Assembly (NCBI RefSeq): GCF_002377945.1
Contig: NZ_DFQV01000020.1
Span: 1 to 63,026 of the forward strand
Length of the DNA: 63,026 bases
Reading direction: 5' to 3'
Source: Psychrobacter sp. UBA3480
Lineage (GTDB): Bacteria > Pseudomonadota > Gammaproteobacteria > Pseudomonadales > Moraxellaceae
Within the stretch, counting starts at the first letter, position 1; the number at the start of each line of letters is the position of its first letter. The notes under the pieces were generated by a model. That model had not been told where the DNA came from. It worked only from the letters and a program-made list of their open reading frames with translations, and did no database searches. The position numbers and the translations under genes are program-made. Shown piece after piece: positions 39,251 to 49,088 of this stretch.

Positions 39251-39901
39251 TTATGGTAAGACGATATCAACAATTTTCCAATTAATAAGCCCTTCACGCT
39301 GCATCTCGATAGTGAGAGGATAGCCTTTTACCTGACCACTAATACTAAAGCAATTGATACCGCAGTAGCTAAGCGTTGGCTTTTCACTGTCATTGCCTTG
39401 GGCTACTTGCTGCTCAAGTTCTGCCGCTTGTTTTTTCATGACTTGCTGCATTTGGCTTTTGACCACTGCATCGACATCACCGCGCTGAATGATTAAGCTC
39501 TGAATCAGGTTCTTCAAGTCAACTTGATCGCTAGCGATGGCCCATGCTGCGGCTAGCTCTTTGGTTGCCGTGTTGGCTTGACCTTGGGTATTAATCACTT
39601 TTTCGATATTCTGCGGAGTGATAGCACCTTCAACTGCCTGCGCGATAAAACCATTCGCGGCTTCGGTCAACGGCTCACCACCCAATTCAGAAATTAGCGG
39701 ATACTTAGTCATTGTCGTCGCAAATTGGCTGGTTAGCTGATTTTGGACGCTTGGTCGCACTTGCTCATAATCAATAGCCGCTGCGATAGTGGCACCGTCT
39801 TTATCATCATAAGCGTTTTTGAGCTGATAAGCACTGTAATAAGGCGAACCTGCATACACTGCTACCGCAATGATGAGTAATAGAATAACCAGCTTTTTCA
39901 T
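39251..39901 (-). CDS. DUF2939 family membrane-anchored protein
   Basis: The start at 39901 (MKKLVILLLIIAVAVYAGSP) gives a typical N-terminal membrane anchor or uncleaved signal, followed by YYSAYQLKNAYDDKDGATIAA, the recognised beginning of DUF2939 proteins, which are thought to be exported. An upstream in-frame start at 40066 would add 55 residues of unconserved sequence. Two cysteines occur near the C-terminus (YCGINCF). Function unknown. Confidence 0.75.
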   Translation of the reverse strand: MKKLVILLLIIAVAVYAGSPYYSAYQLKNAYDDKDGATIAAAIDYEQVRPSVQNQLTSQFATTMTKYPLISELGGEPLTEAANGFIAQAVEGAITPQNIEKVINTQGQANTATKELAAAWAIASDQVDLKNLIQSLIIQRGDVDAVVKSQMQQVMKKQAAELEQQVAQGNDSEKPTLSYCGINCFSISGQVKGYPLTIEMQREGLINWKIVDIVLP

Positions 39902-40324
39902 AAGACTTGATACCTTGTCGCAATCGTCATCACTATGAGTATAAATGACCGTAGATGTGGCGGTAAATATTAGCACGACTGGGCACCGCTCAGGTACGAA
40001 AAGCTTTGCAGTAACCTTAATGAATCGTTTGGCTTTTGCCGCAGCGATGCCAACTGCTAATTTCATTATTTAAGAGCTTGATAAATCAGCAGACCATCTC
40101 CATAAATAGCGCAAACTTTTTATAATTGATTTGGCTAAGCAGCCTTCACCGTATTTGTTGGTTAAGTCTAAGCATTATGGTTCTATAGCATGGTGAGTTT
40201 TTATGTTTCATGTGAAACGTTATACATATCCGATAGCTAAGAACCATGAATAAGATTAAGACAATTATCAATTGAGCTAATGATTTGACGAACCGGTGTG
40301 GCTGTAAAGACGATAGGAGAGAGC
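39902..40324. other. Intergenic region upstream of dnaJ
   Basis: About 420 bases between divergent genes. It holds the parS-like site at 40204 and AGGAGAG just before dnaJ. No heat-shock promoter could be assigned with confidence. Confidence 0.4.
40204..40219. other. parS-like site upstream of dnaJ
   Basis: TGTTTCATGTGAAACG matches the parS palindrome at 14 of 16 positions and lies about 105 bases before the dnaJ start. Confidence 0.5.
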
Positions 40325-41461
40325 ATGAGTAAGCGCGATTTTTATGAAATATTAGGTGTCAGCAAGACCGCTGACAGCAAAGAAATTAAGCGAGCCTACC
40401 GTAAGCTTGCCATGAAATACCATCCAGATCGCAACTCTGATGATCCTGATTCGGAAGACAAATTCAAAGAAGCTTCAATGGCTTATGAAGTATTGAGCGA
40501 CGAAGAGAAACGTTCAGCCTACGACCGCATGGGCCATGCAGCCTTTGAAAACGGCATGGGTGGCGGCGGCTTCGGCGGCGCAGGTGGCGGTAACTTCCAA
40601 GATATCTTTGGCGATATCTTTGGTAACTTCGGTGATATCTTCGGTCAGCAGCGTGGCGGCGGCGGTGGGCGTTCGCGTCGCGGCTCTGACTTGCGTTATG
40701 TGATTGAGCTGACATTAGAAGAAGCCGTACGTGGCTGCAAAAAAGAAATCAGTTTCACGGCTCCTGCGCCTTGTGATACCTGTGATGGTAAAGGGGCAAA
40801 AAATGCTTCTGATGTGGTCACCTGTCAGACCTGTCATGGTCAAGGTCAAGTGCGTATGCAGCAAGGTTTCTTTGCGGTACAGCAAGCTTGTCCTCATTGC
40901 GGCGGTACGGGTAAGCAGATCAAAAACCCTTGTTCGGACTGTCATGGCAATGGCGTAAAAGACAAATCACGCACCTTAGAAGTCTCTATCCCTGCAGGCG
41001 TCGATGATGGTGATCGTGTTCGTCTAGCAGGCGAGGGCGAAGCGGGCGGTGCTGGCGTACAAAACGGCGATCTATATGTCGAAGTACGCGTCAAACAGCA
41101 CAATGTATTCACCCGTCAAGGTGCTGACCTATATATGGATGTGCCAGTAAGCATTACTGATGCAGCATTGGGCAAAGAAGTCGAAATCCCAACCTTAGAT
41201 GGCAAAGTAAAAATCAAAGTGGCAGAAGGTACGCAAAGTGGTAAGTTACTGCGTGTACGCGGTAAAGGCGTAACGCCAGTCCGTACTACTATGAAAGGTG
41301 ACTTGATTTGCCGTGTGGTTATCGAAACACCAGTGAATCTGACTCGTGAGCAAAAAGACTTGCTACGCCAATTCCAAGACACGTTGGATGATGACAGCAA
41401 GCATCAACAGTCGCCACATAAGAAGTCATTCTTCAAAAAAATCGGCGATTTGTTCGATTAA
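40325..41461 (+). CDS. dnaJ: Chaperone protein DnaJ
   Basis: DnaJ stimulates DnaK ATPase and delivers unfolded proteins. The start at 40325 is supported by AGGAGAG upstream and by homology ([12 protein letters not shown]); a longer reading frame adds nine non-conserved residues. The protein has the J domain with HPD, a Gly-Phe-rich linker ([10 protein letters not shown]), four zinc-finger repeats ([32 protein letters not shown]) and the C-terminal substrate domain. No dnaK or grpE adjoins. Confidence 0.96.
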   Translation: MSKRDFYEILGVSKTADSKEIKRAYRKLAMKYHPDRNSDDPDSEDKFKEASMAYEVLSDEEKRSAYDRMGHAAFENGMGGGGFGGAGGGNFQDIFGDIFGNFGDIFGQQRGGGGGRSRRGSDLRYVIELTLEEAVRGCKKEISFTAPAPCDTCDGKGAKNASDVVTCQTCHGQGQVRMQQGFFAVQQACPHCGGTGKQIKNPCSDCHGNGVKDKSRTLEVSIPAGVDDGDRVRLAGEGEAGGAGVQNGDLYVEVRVKQHNVFTRQGADLYMDVPVSITDAALGKEVEIPTLDGKVKIKVAEGTQSGKLLRVRGKGVTPVRTTMKGDLICRVVIETPVNLTREQKDLLRQFQDTLDDDSKHQQSPHKKSFFKKIGDLFD

Positions 41462-41494
41462 GAAATAATCTAACTAAGTAGCTAGTATTGAACT

Positions 41495-41531
41495 AAGCCC
41501 AAAGGTTTCACATGAAACCTTTGGGCTTTTT
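41495..41531 (+). terminator. dnaJ terminator with parS-like sequence in its stem
   Basis: AAGCCCAAAGGTTTCA (41495-41510) pairs perfectly with TGAAACCTTTGGGCTT (41513-41528), followed by T. The stem centre contains the parS-like core GTTTCACATGAAAC. Confidence 0.85.
41504..41519. other. parS-like core in the dnaJ terminator
   Basis: GGTTTCACATGAAACC has the 14-base core with one mismatch (CATG). It is part of a hairpin, so the palindrome may be due to the terminator only. Confidence 0.35.
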
Positions 41532-41634
41532 ATTGATGGTATAAAAAGCCATTCATGTGATGATATTTGCTAAACTTACGATAAATGATAGTCAAAAATA
41601 GTTTCACCAAATATAAAACATCTAAGGTAAAAAC

Positions 41635-42465
41635 ATGAGCGAACAAGTAAATAATAAATCTATCAACGTTGGGGTAATCGGTGCAGGCGGCCGTATGGGT
41701 CGTATGCTTATTGAGGCAGTACAGAACAATCCACAAACTGTATTAAAAGCAGCGATTGAGCGTCAAGGCTCTAGCCTAGTTGGAGCAGATGCCGGCGAAG
41801 TTGCTGCTATCGGTCATTTAAACGTACAAATCGTTGATGACTTAGCCGCTGTGATTGATGATATCGATGTGCTGATTGATTTTAGCTTGCCTGACGCTAC
41901 TGAAAAAAACATGCAAGTTTGTGCTGAGCATAACGTCGCTATGGTCATCGGGACGACAGGATTCAATGAACAGCAAGAACGAGTACTGGCAAAAGCAAGT
42001 GAGAAAATCACTATCGTATATGCGGGTAACTATTCGACAGGCGTTAATTTATCATTGAAGCTACTCGGTATGGCTGCCAAAGCGTTTGGTAATGATGCTG
42101 ATGTAGAAATCATCGAAGCCCATCATAAACACAAAATCGATGCGCCTTCTGGTACGGCATATATGATGGCCGAAGCCGTCGCAGAAGCACGCGGACAAAA
42201 CCTAAAAGACGTTGCTATTTATGGCCGCGAAGGACAAACGGGCGAGCGCGAATCTGGGACAATCGGTATCCACGCGGTACGTGGTGGCGAAATCGTAGGC
42301 GACCATACTGTGATGTTTATCGCAGATGGCGAAGTGGTCGAGATTACCCATCGTGCACGCGCGCGCATGACATTTGCCGCTGGTGCAGTACGTGCCGCAA
42401 CGTGGGTCGTTGAGCAGGAAGTAGGTCAGTACAACATGCAAGACGTGCTTGGATTAAGTGACTAA
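41635..42465 (+). CDS. dapB: 4-hydroxy-tetrahydrodipicolinate reductase
   Basis: DapB reduces the product of DapA with NAD(P)H in lysine and diaminopimelate synthesis. The nucleotide-binding motif is [17 protein letters not shown], and the catalytic block [15 protein letters not shown] carries the active-site His-His and Lys. [18 protein letters not shown] is also typical. At 276 residues it is normal. It sits after dnaJ, an arrangement common in gamma-proteobacteria, with its own terminator upstream. Confidence 0.95.
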   Translation: MSEQVNNKSINVGVIGAGGRMGRMLIEAVQNNPQTVLKAAIERQGSSLVGADAGEVAAIGHLNVQIVDDLAAVIDDIDVLIDFSLPDATEKNMQVCAEHNVAMVIGTTGFNEQQERVLAKASEKITIVYAGNYSTGVNLSLKLLGMAAKAFGNDADVEIIEAHHKHKIDAPSGTAYMMAEAVAEARGQNLKDVAIYGREGQTGERESGTIGIHAVRGGEIVGDHTVMFIADGEVVEITHRARARMTFAAGAVRAATWVVEQEVGQYNMQDVLGLSD

Positions 42466-42542
42466 CGACTATTTATAGTTGACGATCAAGTTTAGCGTTA
42501 TGACTGATGGCTCGATGACTTAATAGCAGCAAGGGAGTAGGT

Positions 42543-43469
42543 ATGAATAGCATTAAACGTTATATTAGTCATAGACTGATTGGTGCTGTTTGTACCATCA
42601 ATCTTGCAAGCCTATCAGTCTTTGCACTGAGTCTAACGGTTCTACCAATTACCGTACAAGCCAGCACCTCTCAAACTTATGTCATCCATACTTATGGCGG
42701 GGCTAGTTTGTTACCTGCAGTAAGGCAGCAACTAAATAGTAGTTCTGACGGTGGTACGGTGACTACCTATCAAGATAAATTGGTACTGCGAACGACGGCA
42801 CGCAATTATCAGGCGGTACAGCAGTTATTGTCTCAGATTGACCGTCAGCCACAGGCATTGACGGTCGCTGTACGTGTTGGTAATAGTAGTAGCGAGCAAG
42901 GTAGTATTCAGCAGGGTCAAGTCATTATTACCAATCGTGGTATCCAAGGTGCAGGGGTTATTATTCAGCGTAGCAGCCAGCAGCAGGGTAATAATCTATA
43001 TCAAGTACAAGCATTGTCTGGCAGTGCGGCGAGTATCAGCACAGCTACGCTCTACTCGTTAACTCAAACCTATAATACTAATAACTATCCAACTTATCAT
43101 CGTTCAGCTAACGATAACTTCAAACCACAGATTGTGATTCAGCAGCAAATACTACTGCCAACGACACAAGGGATTGCCGTCACACCAAGGTTGCTACCTA
43201 GCGGGGAGGTAGAAGTACAACTTTCCCAAGTGGAAGAAAGTTTAGTGCAGCCGAATTCACCTTATAATCAAATGAGTTCTACTGACAATTCTACTAGCAG
43301 TGCTAGTAATGCTGTTCGAGGCCAAAGATTGAACAGTACGATGATCGTGCCACGTGGACAATGGGTAACGATTGGACAGATTTCACAAAACTCAAGCAGT
43401 AGTACCAGTAACGGTAGCCGAACTATTAATAACAATAATAGCGTGCCTGTTTCTTTGCGAGTTGACTAG
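42543..43469 (+). CDS. Exported secretin-fragment-like protein (no pore domain)
   Basis: A signal peptide (to about VQAS, residues 1-41) precedes a secretin N1-like alpha/beta repeat: GGTVTTYQDKLVLRTTARNY then QAVQQLLSQIDRQPQALTVAV, the usual sequence before a secretin beta-domain. A second part has the secretin-like strand GIAVTPRLLPSGEVEVQLSQVE and MIVPRGQWVTIGQI (compare the conserved NTTV..G..V..GG..). The long barrel core is missing, and the rest is Ser/Asn/Gln-rich. It starts 77 bases after dapB and may be cotranscribed. It could be a secretin regulator, a degraded copy, or a free periplasmic domain. Confidence 0.6.
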   Translation: MNSIKRYISHRLIGAVCTINLASLSVFALSLTVLPITVQASTSQTYVIHTYGGASLLPAVRQQLNSSSDGGTVTTYQDKLVLRTTARNYQAVQQLLSQIDRQPQALTVAVRVGNSSSEQGSIQQGQVIITNRGIQGAGVIIQRSSQQQGNNLYQVQALSGSAASISTATLYSLTQTYNTNNYPTYHRSANDNFKPQIVIQQQILLPTTQGIAVTPRLLPSGEVEVQLSQVEESLVQPNSPYNQMSSTDNSTSSASNAVRGQRLNSTMIVPRGQWVTIGQISQNSSSSTSNGSRTINNNNSVPVSLRVD

Positions 43470-43490
43470 TTGAACAATCAAGTCGTTAAG

Positions 43491-43540
43491 CACAAAAAAG
43501 CGCGACACGAGTATTAACAACCGTGCCGCGCTTTTTTGTG
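43491..43540. terminator. Bidirectional terminator before the decarboxylase gene
   Basis: CACAAAAAAGCGCG... pairs with ...CGCGCTTTTTTGTG over 19 bp with one mismatch around a 12-base loop; it serves convergent genes. Confidence 0.9.
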
Positions 43541-43554
43541 AAACATTACAAGTA

Positions 43555-44736
43555 CTAGTCAATATAAACCACTTCTAGCGGTGGGAAACCATTGAACTCT
43601 ACCGATGAGTAAGAATTGGTATAAGCACCAGTAGTTAGCCAATAGATTTTATCACCAATCTCAAGCTCTTCTGGTAACTGATAGCCAGCTTCTTCATACA
43701 TAATATCAGTTGAATCACAGGTTGGACCTGCCAGTACTACTGTGCCTTCACTGGTAGACGTTTCCATCTTAGGCGTATAGACAGGATACTTGATAGCTTC
43801 ACCTAGCGTCTCGATTAAGCCTTGGAATAGACCAACGTCGGTATATACCCAACGAGTCAAATCGGTATCAGACTTACGAGATATCAGTACTACGTCACTG
43901 ACCAATACGCCTGAACCACCAACCAACGAACGACCCGGCTCCAAAATAATTTCTGGCATTTCGTCATCATTATAGTCGTCAGTCAGATAGCTGGTAATCT
44001 CTTCCGCATAGACTTTGATAGGATTGACTTCGCTAATGTAATTGGTCGGGAAGCCGCCGCCCAAATTGATCATTTGTAGCTTGATACCTTCTTCATTCTT
44101 CATCCAGTCAAACATATATTTAACTTTGGCTAACGCATCATCCCATGCAGCGACGTCTTTTTGCTGGCTACCAACATGGAACGAGATACCATAAGGAACC
44201 AATCCCAATTCACGCGCTTGAACCAGTAGGTCGATGGCCATATTAGGATGGCAACCAAACTTACGTGACAATGGCCATTCTGCTGTCTCTGAGCCTTGCA
44301 CCAAGATACGCACAAATATTTTAGAGCCTGGAGCGTATTTGGCAATGTTTTTTAGATCTGCTTCTGAGTCAGTCGCATATAGATCGATGCCTTTCTCAAA
44401 AGCATACTTAACATGCTCAGCTTTTTTGATGGTGTTGCCATATGAGATACGAGATGGCTCAACGCCGCAACCAAGCACACGATCAAGCTCATAGATAGAG
44501 GCACAGTCAAAGTTTGAACCAAGGTTTGCTAGTAGATCGATTACTTCCACCGCAGGGCTAGCTTTCATTGCATAATGCAGTTTTGCATTAGGAAACAGGC
44601 TTACCATTTCATGGTATTTGGTTTCGATACGACTAAGGTCAACTACTAAGAAAGGCGTCTCGCGACCTTCAGCAGCCTTGGTAAATTTCTGCCAGCTGGC
44701 AGGTTCAAAATATTGGTCAATTTTGATCATTGTCAT
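43555..44736 (-). CDS. Fold-type-III (eukaryote-like) ornithine/lysine decarboxylase
   Basis: A PLP enzyme of the alanine-racemase fold that makes putrescine (or cadaverine) from ornithine (or lysine). The PLP lysine lies in LHYAMKASPA (K58), with the other landmarks ISFHVGSQ, GGGFPTNY, EPGRSLVGGSG, and the catalytic cysteine in AGPTCDSTD. Length (393) matches Pseudomonas SpeC-type proteins. The substrate-specificity loop does not allow ornithine and lysine to be told apart. It is unrelated in fold to E. coli SpeC. Single gene with shared terminator. Confidence 0.87.
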   Translation of the reverse strand: MTMIKIDQYFEPASWQKFTKAAEGRETPFLVVDLSRIETKYHEMVSLFPNAKLHYAMKASPAVEVIDLLANLGSNFDCASIYELDRVLGCGVEPSRISYGNTIKKAEHVKYAFEKGIDLYATDSEADLKNIAKYAPGSKIFVRILVQGSETAEWPLSRKFGCHPNMAIDLLVQARELGLVPYGISFHVGSQQKDVAAWDDALAKVKYMFDWMKNEEGIKLQMINLGGGFPTNYISEVNPIKVYAEEITSYLTDDYNDDEMPEIILEPGRSLVGGSGVLVSDVVLISRKSDTDLTRWVYTDVGLFQGLIETLGEAIKYPVYTPKMETSTSEGTVVLAGPTCDSTDIMYEEAGYQLPEELEIGDKIYWLTTGAYTNSYSSVEFNGFPPLEVVYID

Positions 44737-44877
44737 AGTAGTAAACCTTTTGTGGAAACTGTATCGGTTAGAAAAATTATCGCCAAACAGTGAATGCTAA
44801 ATATTAACACCCACTGTAGACGTAACTATGTGAAGGATAAAGACGGAATAAAAAAGATAAGAATAAAGAGTAGAGCT

Positions 44878-45432
44878 TTAAGAATTGACGGCTTGTGTCT
44901 GTTTTTCTGCTGATTGAGCTTCTTGCTTTTCACGTATTTTAAGAACTTTGCGGACTTTATCACGAGCACGTGTCTGTTTAAGACGAGACAAGTAGTCAAC
45001 GAAGATTACGCCATTTAGATGATCCATTTCATGTTGGATACAAACAGCAAGCAGTCCTTCGACTACTTCGTCGATGACCTCACCGTTACCGTCTAACGCT
45101 TCAATACGGACTTTATTAGGACGCTCGACCTTGTCATAGACATCAGGTACAGATAAGCAGCCTTCTTCATACGGTTGCTTTTCTTCTACCAGTGGCGTAA
45201 CTTTTGGATTGATAAAAACTCTAGGAGAGCTTTTGTCTTCAGACAAATCCATCACGATAAGCTGAATATGATGATCCACTTGACTGGCTGCAAGCCCGAT
45301 GCCTTGAGCATCATACATCGTCTCGATCATGTCTGCGATTAAGGTTTTGATTTCAGCAGTCACTTCCTTGACAGGCTTGGCGATAGTACGCAAGCGAGGA
45401 TCTGGGTAACTTAAGATAGGGAGTAGTGCCAT
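44878..45432 (-). CDS. def: Peptide deformylase
   Basis: Def removes the formyl group from new proteins. The three metal-site motifs are intact: [15 protein letters not shown] and QHEMDHLNG. The start at 45432 ([14 protein letters not shown]) has GAGG eight bases upstream; the alternative GTG at 45441 would lie directly on that site. Residues after 165 form a basic tail ([17 protein letters not shown]). It is not next to fmt in this window, unlike the common def-fmt pair. Confidence 0.95.
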   Translation of the reverse strand: MALLPILSYPDPRLRTIAKPVKEVTAEIKTLIADMIETMYDAQGIGLAASQVDHHIQLIVMDLSEDKSSPRVFINPKVTPLVEEKQPYEEGCLSVPDVYDKVERPNKVRIEALDGNGEVIDEVVEGLLAVCIQHEMDHLNGVIFVDYLSRLKQTRARDKVRKVLKIREKQEAQSAEKQTQAVNS

Positions 45433-45572
45433 AACGCTCACCTCAATGATAAGGACAAAATAGGGTTGATATTATAAGATAAATGGGGACAAAAGTAATG
45501 CTTATCAATACTTTCGCAGTCATATGATGCTATATGCAGGTAGAAAGACTGGATTTCGATAACAAATGGCAT

Positions 45573-45600
45573 AAAAAAGCCCTGCTTAACGCAAGGCTTT
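45573..45600 (-). terminator. Terminator after the GlsB/YeaQ gene
   Basis: AAAGCC-TGC pairs with GCA-GGCTTT (one mismatch) with a 5-base loop, followed by T on the minus strand. Confidence 0.75.
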
Positions 45601-45665
45601 GTTTATATAGTATTTTGAGTAGCTAGTAATCATTTATGACTAAAATATGCATGGCTTATGACTAA

Positions 45666-45920
45666 TTATGCACGGCGTTTATTTACAATCATTTCATATA
45701 GGAACAGTAGGATAATTGCACCGATCACTGAGAAAATCAGACCAGTGAAACCACCATCAGCGTTGATACCGATTAGGCCAGCTAGGAAACCACCTAGCAT
45801 TGCACCAACGATACCCAATACGATAGTCATAATCCAGCCCATAGGGTCGTTACCTGGTTTGATAGCACGTGCTAATAAACCTGCGACTAAACCTACAATA
45901 ATCATCCAAATAAAGCTCAT
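45666..45920 (-). CDS. GlsB/YeaQ/YmgE family stress-response membrane protein
   Basis: An 84-residue Gly-rich membrane protein (MSFIWMIIVGLVAGLLARAI, then GNDPMGWIMTIVLGIVGAML and GGFLAGLIG) of the transglycosylase-associated family (Pfam Transgly_assoc). Three predicted membrane helices. Members are induced in general stress in other bacteria, but their function is unclear. A strong AGGAGAAT lies upstream. Monocistronic. Confidence 0.85.
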   Translation of the reverse strand: MSFIWMIIVGLVAGLLARAIKPGNDPMGWIMTIVLGIVGAMLGGFLAGLIGINADGGFTGLIFSVIGAIILLFLYEMIVNKRRA

Positions 45921-46278
45921 GTTATTCTCCTAATATTATTAATATTTATAATGTGTTACAAGTTTTGATGAATCTATTGTAAACATTCCTCAAACGCAAA
46001 AGTAAGCATAAAATGTTACTACTGTAGGGGCTATGTGAGGAAAAATCCCGATTTGCTATTGAGTAAGGACAATAAGTAAACGAAAGGTTACAAAGGTAGC
46101 AATGGTGCTAACAGCATTTATCAACGTGGTACCTGTAGTGCCGAACTCATATAATTAAGACATATAAATATTAGAAGTAAAAAACGCAGCCATCTATTAG
46201 ATGAGCTACGTTTGTATAGAGAAAAATAAGAAGAGCGGTTTCTTTATAAGAGCTGCTTCTTTATCTTAGCTAGAAGCG
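45921..46278. other. Intergenic region with mpl terminators
   Basis: About 360 AT-rich bases. The part near mpl carries the hairpin at 46177 and a second loose hairpin (AAGAAGAGC near 46229 with GCTGCTTCTT near 46263). The rest shows no supported feature. Confidence 0.4.
46177..46213 (-). terminator. mpl terminator
   Basis: AAACG-AGC-ATCTA pairs with TAGAT-GCT-CGTTT (imperfect) with a T-run on the minus-strand exit. Confidence 0.55.
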
Positions 46279-47760
46279 TTAGCCGTTATGTAATGCGGTT
46301 AATAAACGCTGATGAATCCCTTCAAAACCGCCATTTGACATAACTACAATCGCGTCACCTGCTTTTGCATGACTGCTGATATGCTCAATGATAGCATCAA
46401 TGCTTGATAGTACTTGTTGGTTGCCGATAGAGTCGCTAGTAGCCTTAGCTTGTTCGATGACCTCTTTTAAGCCCCATTCCAAACCGGTAGGCTCGTACCA
46501 TAATGTGTAGTCAGCAAGTGCCGCTGATTGAGCCAAGCTGTCTTGATGAATACCCATTTTCATGGTGTTACTACGCGGCTCAATGATAGCCCAAATGCGT
46601 CTATCAGCCAGCTTCTTTTTGGCACCATCTAATGTGGTCGTAATAGCCGTTGGATGATGGGCAAAATCATCAAAAACTAAGATATCATTGACGTCACCGA
46701 TCAGCTCCATCCGGCGCTTAATACCAGCGAAATCTGATAAAGCGGCACAGGCAGTCTCAACACTGACACCAACATCATAGGCAGCAGCCACAGCAACTAA
46801 TGCATTGTTGACGTTATGGATACCGCTCATTGACCAGTTTACAATGGCAGAGGCATCCTCATCAGCGGCAAAACTGACTTTGAACTTACTACCGTCTTCT
46901 TGAATCAGCTCAGCCTGCCAATCGCTACTATCTTTTAGAGTACGCGCATTTTCGCTAGTATCAGCTAAAGTAGAGTCGATGACGGCAGTACGCCAAATAG
47001 GTGTCCAAACCCCTTTCGCTAGCGTATCTTCTAAACTGATAGTCGCGGCTGGCATGATAATTTTCCCAGTGCTTGGAATCATACGCACCATATGGTGGAA
47101 CTGAGTTTGTATTGCATTGAGATCCGCAAAGATATCTGCATGATCAAACTCAAGGTTATTCAAAATAGCAGTACGCGGACGATAGTGAACGAACTTTGAG
47201 CGCTTATCAAAAAACGCAGAGTCGTACTCATCTGCTTCAATTACAAAGTAGCCAGATTTATCATTATCGCTTTTATCAGCACCCAAATAGCTGCTGTGCG
47301 CAAACACTTGCTGTAAGTGCTCGTCAGTCGTATCAACCAATGGCACACCGCCAATCAAAAACCCTGCATCGATACCAGCATAATGTAATATCCACGCAAG
47401 CATAGTCGTGGTTGTGGTCTTACCATGCGTACCTGCAACGGCGATTACGTGACGTGACTGCAATACTTGCTCAGATAAGAACTGCGGACCTGATGTATAG
47501 CGCAAGCCATTATCTAGCATATACTCAATCACATCCATGCCGCGCTTCATCGCGTTCCCAACGACGACTAAGTCTGGCGTTGGTTGCAAATGTTCTACTA
47601 GGTAGCCCTCTTCGATAGTCACGCCAGCATTTTCGAGTTGAGTGGACATAGGAGGATAGACATTGGCATCTGAACCCGTGACTGTATGCCCAAGCGCACG
47701 TGCTAGCAATGCTAGTGAGCCCATAAAAGTACCACAAATACCAAGGATATGAATATGCAT
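46279..47760 (-). CDS. mpl: UDP-N-acetylmuramate:L-alanyl-gamma-D-glutamyl-meso-diaminopimelate ligase
   Basis: Mpl reattaches recycled murein tripeptide to UDP-MurNAc. The start MHIHILGICGTFMGSLALLA, the ATP loop GTHGKTTTTTM, EADEYDSAFFDKRSKFVHY and FDDFAHHPTAITTTL are family-specific and distinguish it from MurC. At 493 residues it is somewhat longer than E. coli (457), mostly via polar loops around YLGADKSDNDKSG. Single gene with its own hairpin downstream. Confidence 0.93.
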   Translation of the reverse strand: MHIHILGICGTFMGSLALLARALGHTVTGSDANVYPPMSTQLENAGVTIEEGYLVEHLQPTPDLVVVGNAMKRGMDVIEYMLDNGLRYTSGPQFLSEQVLQSRHVIAVAGTHGKTTTTTMLAWILHYAGIDAGFLIGGVPLVDTTDEHLQQVFAHSSYLGADKSDNDKSGYFVIEADEYDSAFFDKRSKFVHYRPRTAILNNLEFDHADIFADLNAIQTQFHHMVRMIPSTGKIIMPAATISLEDTLAKGVWTPIWRTAVIDSTLADTSENARTLKDSSDWQAELIQEDGSKFKVSFAADEDASAIVNWSMSGIHNVNNALVAVAAAYDVGVSVETACAALSDFAGIKRRMELIGDVNDILVFDDFAHHPTAITTTLDGAKKKLADRRIWAIIEPRSNTMKMGIHQDSLAQSAALADYTLWYEPTGLEWGLKEVIEQAKATSDSIGNQQVLSSIDAIIEHISSHAKAGDAIVVMSNGGFEGIHQRLLTALHNG

Positions 47761-47925
47761 AGACGTTCCGTACGCGCTTGAATGAAAAGAATAGAGAGCT
47801 GATAAAATAAAGTATGAGGTGCCTAGCTGTTATCAGTAAAAATAACCACTCTGATAAACAACGACCAATATATCAGCTGGGCAAACAAACAATCATTGTA
47901 AAGTAAACCCTGTTCGATGACCAAT

Positions 47926-47948
47926 AAAAAACGCCTAACAAGTAGGCG
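47926..47948 (-). terminator. Terminator of the NlpE-like gene
   Basis: CGCCTA and TAGGCG form a 6-bp stem with a 5-base loop, followed by T on the minus strand, about 70 bases past the stop. Confidence 0.7.
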
Positions 47949-48020
47949 CTATGTAGCTAATGTAATTTCGGCGTTTAGTATGTAGAGATACGCCAACTAA
48001 CAGTCAGCATGATGACGCTT

Positions 48021-48656
48021 TTATTTGCGAGATAACGTATAGTCATCCTCTAAATTATCGTGTTCATCAATCCGTATCAAGTGGTTGTCTTGGATATGAT
48101 AGGTCTCGATATTTTTCCCTTCATAGACAATGGTGATTTTATCATTGTCTTGTCGGTAGATACCCGATTCGAGTAGAGGTGTTTTTGGTTTTTCAGGATT
48201 ATGATAATAACTTGCTTTTAGTACGGAACCATCAGCGAATAAGTTCAATGTAACGTCGATACTGTCGCAATCTGTACAAGAGACCATGCCGCCGTAATCG
48301 CCCATCAATGTTGCTTGCAGCATACTGCTTTTCGCTTCTGATCGCTCCATAGAGCTGTCTGTGTAGGTATCTTTATTTGACTGAGCAGCAGCAATCAATG
48401 ATTGTCCTTCTGCCATTTCGCTTGACTCATCATTAGTTGCTGATTCAGCGTTGTCATCTTGAAAAGGTTGTGAAGCACCCTGTGATTCAGAGTTAGTAGT
48501 AGCGAACGTAGATACCATGTCTTTTTCGGTGTTAGATGAGGCACTATCACAGCCTACTAGTAACATGCATAAAGGCACTACAAGTAACGATGGACGCCAC
48601 CGTTTTACGATAGCAAGCGTGGTAGAGCAAATAGGAGCAAGATATATCATGGTCAT
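48021..48656 (-). CDS. NlpE-like envelope lipoprotein
   Basis: A lipoprotein signal ends in the lipobox LLVGC (C36), then a long Ser/Asn/Glu-rich linker (about 37-110) leads to an NlpE N-terminal domain: GDYGGMVSCTDCDSIDVTL (Cys pair CxxC), SGIYRQDNDKITIVYEGKN. In E. coli NlpE senses surface contact and faulty lipoprotein traffic and triggers Cpx, and has a copper-related Cys pair. Only the N-terminal domain is present; the second OB-like domain of E. coli NlpE is missing. The starts at 48656 and 48650 are equally possible. Confidence 0.78.
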   Translation of the reverse strand: MTMIYLAPICSTTLAIVKRWRPSLLVVPLCMLLVGCDSASSNTEKDMVSTFATTNSESQGASQPFQDDNAESATNDESSEMAEGQSLIAAAQSNKDTYTDSSMERSEAKSSMLQATLMGDYGGMVSCTDCDSIDVTLNLFADGSVLKASYYHNPEKPKTPLLESGIYRQDNDKITIVYEGKNIETYHIQDNHLIRIDEHDNLEDDYTLSRK

Positions 48657-49088
48657 ACCAAAAACAGTTTTTAAAAAGAATTTTTAAAGCTGGTTTGCAC
48701 ATCGACAACACAGCATTATTGGCGAAAATAAGGACAATCAAAAAGAGACGCTTAGCGATAACTTAAGTTGAAAATGATAAATGTCTTACATATTTTTCAT
48801 ATAAAGCACTCAGCTTTATATAGTCATAAATTTCTTAAGGCTATCTGTCAATAGAATAAGCTGGCTAAAGATATCAAAGGCTTGAAAATATCTCTGTGGA
48901 CTTTTTGTTGTTGCTCATGTATCTAAAAGGTAGAGTGGGTGGTAGAAATACTTAGTGGTATCGCTAATATGGGTTGTAAGAGCGGATTAATAGTAGACAA
49001 AAAAACAGACATTGTATCGAAGATAGCAATGTCTGTTTTAAAAGCAGAGGTAAGAAAAAAACCTAACTTCTTATTGAGTCATAAGATA
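48657..49088. other. Intergenic region between NlpE-like gene and dsbB
   Basis: About 430 AT-rich bases with the dsbB terminator at 48998. No further gene or RNA was recognised. Confidence 0.4.
48998..49038 (-). terminator. dsbB terminator
   Basis: AAACAGACATTG (49003-49014) pairs perfectly with CAATGTCTGTTT (49027-49038), 12 bp, followed by T on the minus strand. Confidence 0.9.

Noticed and set aside
43555..44736. Diaminopimelate decarboxylase (LysA), suggested by nearby dapB
   Set aside because: The TCDSTD cysteine motif and length match ornithine/lysine decarboxylases; LysA has a different C-terminal signature.
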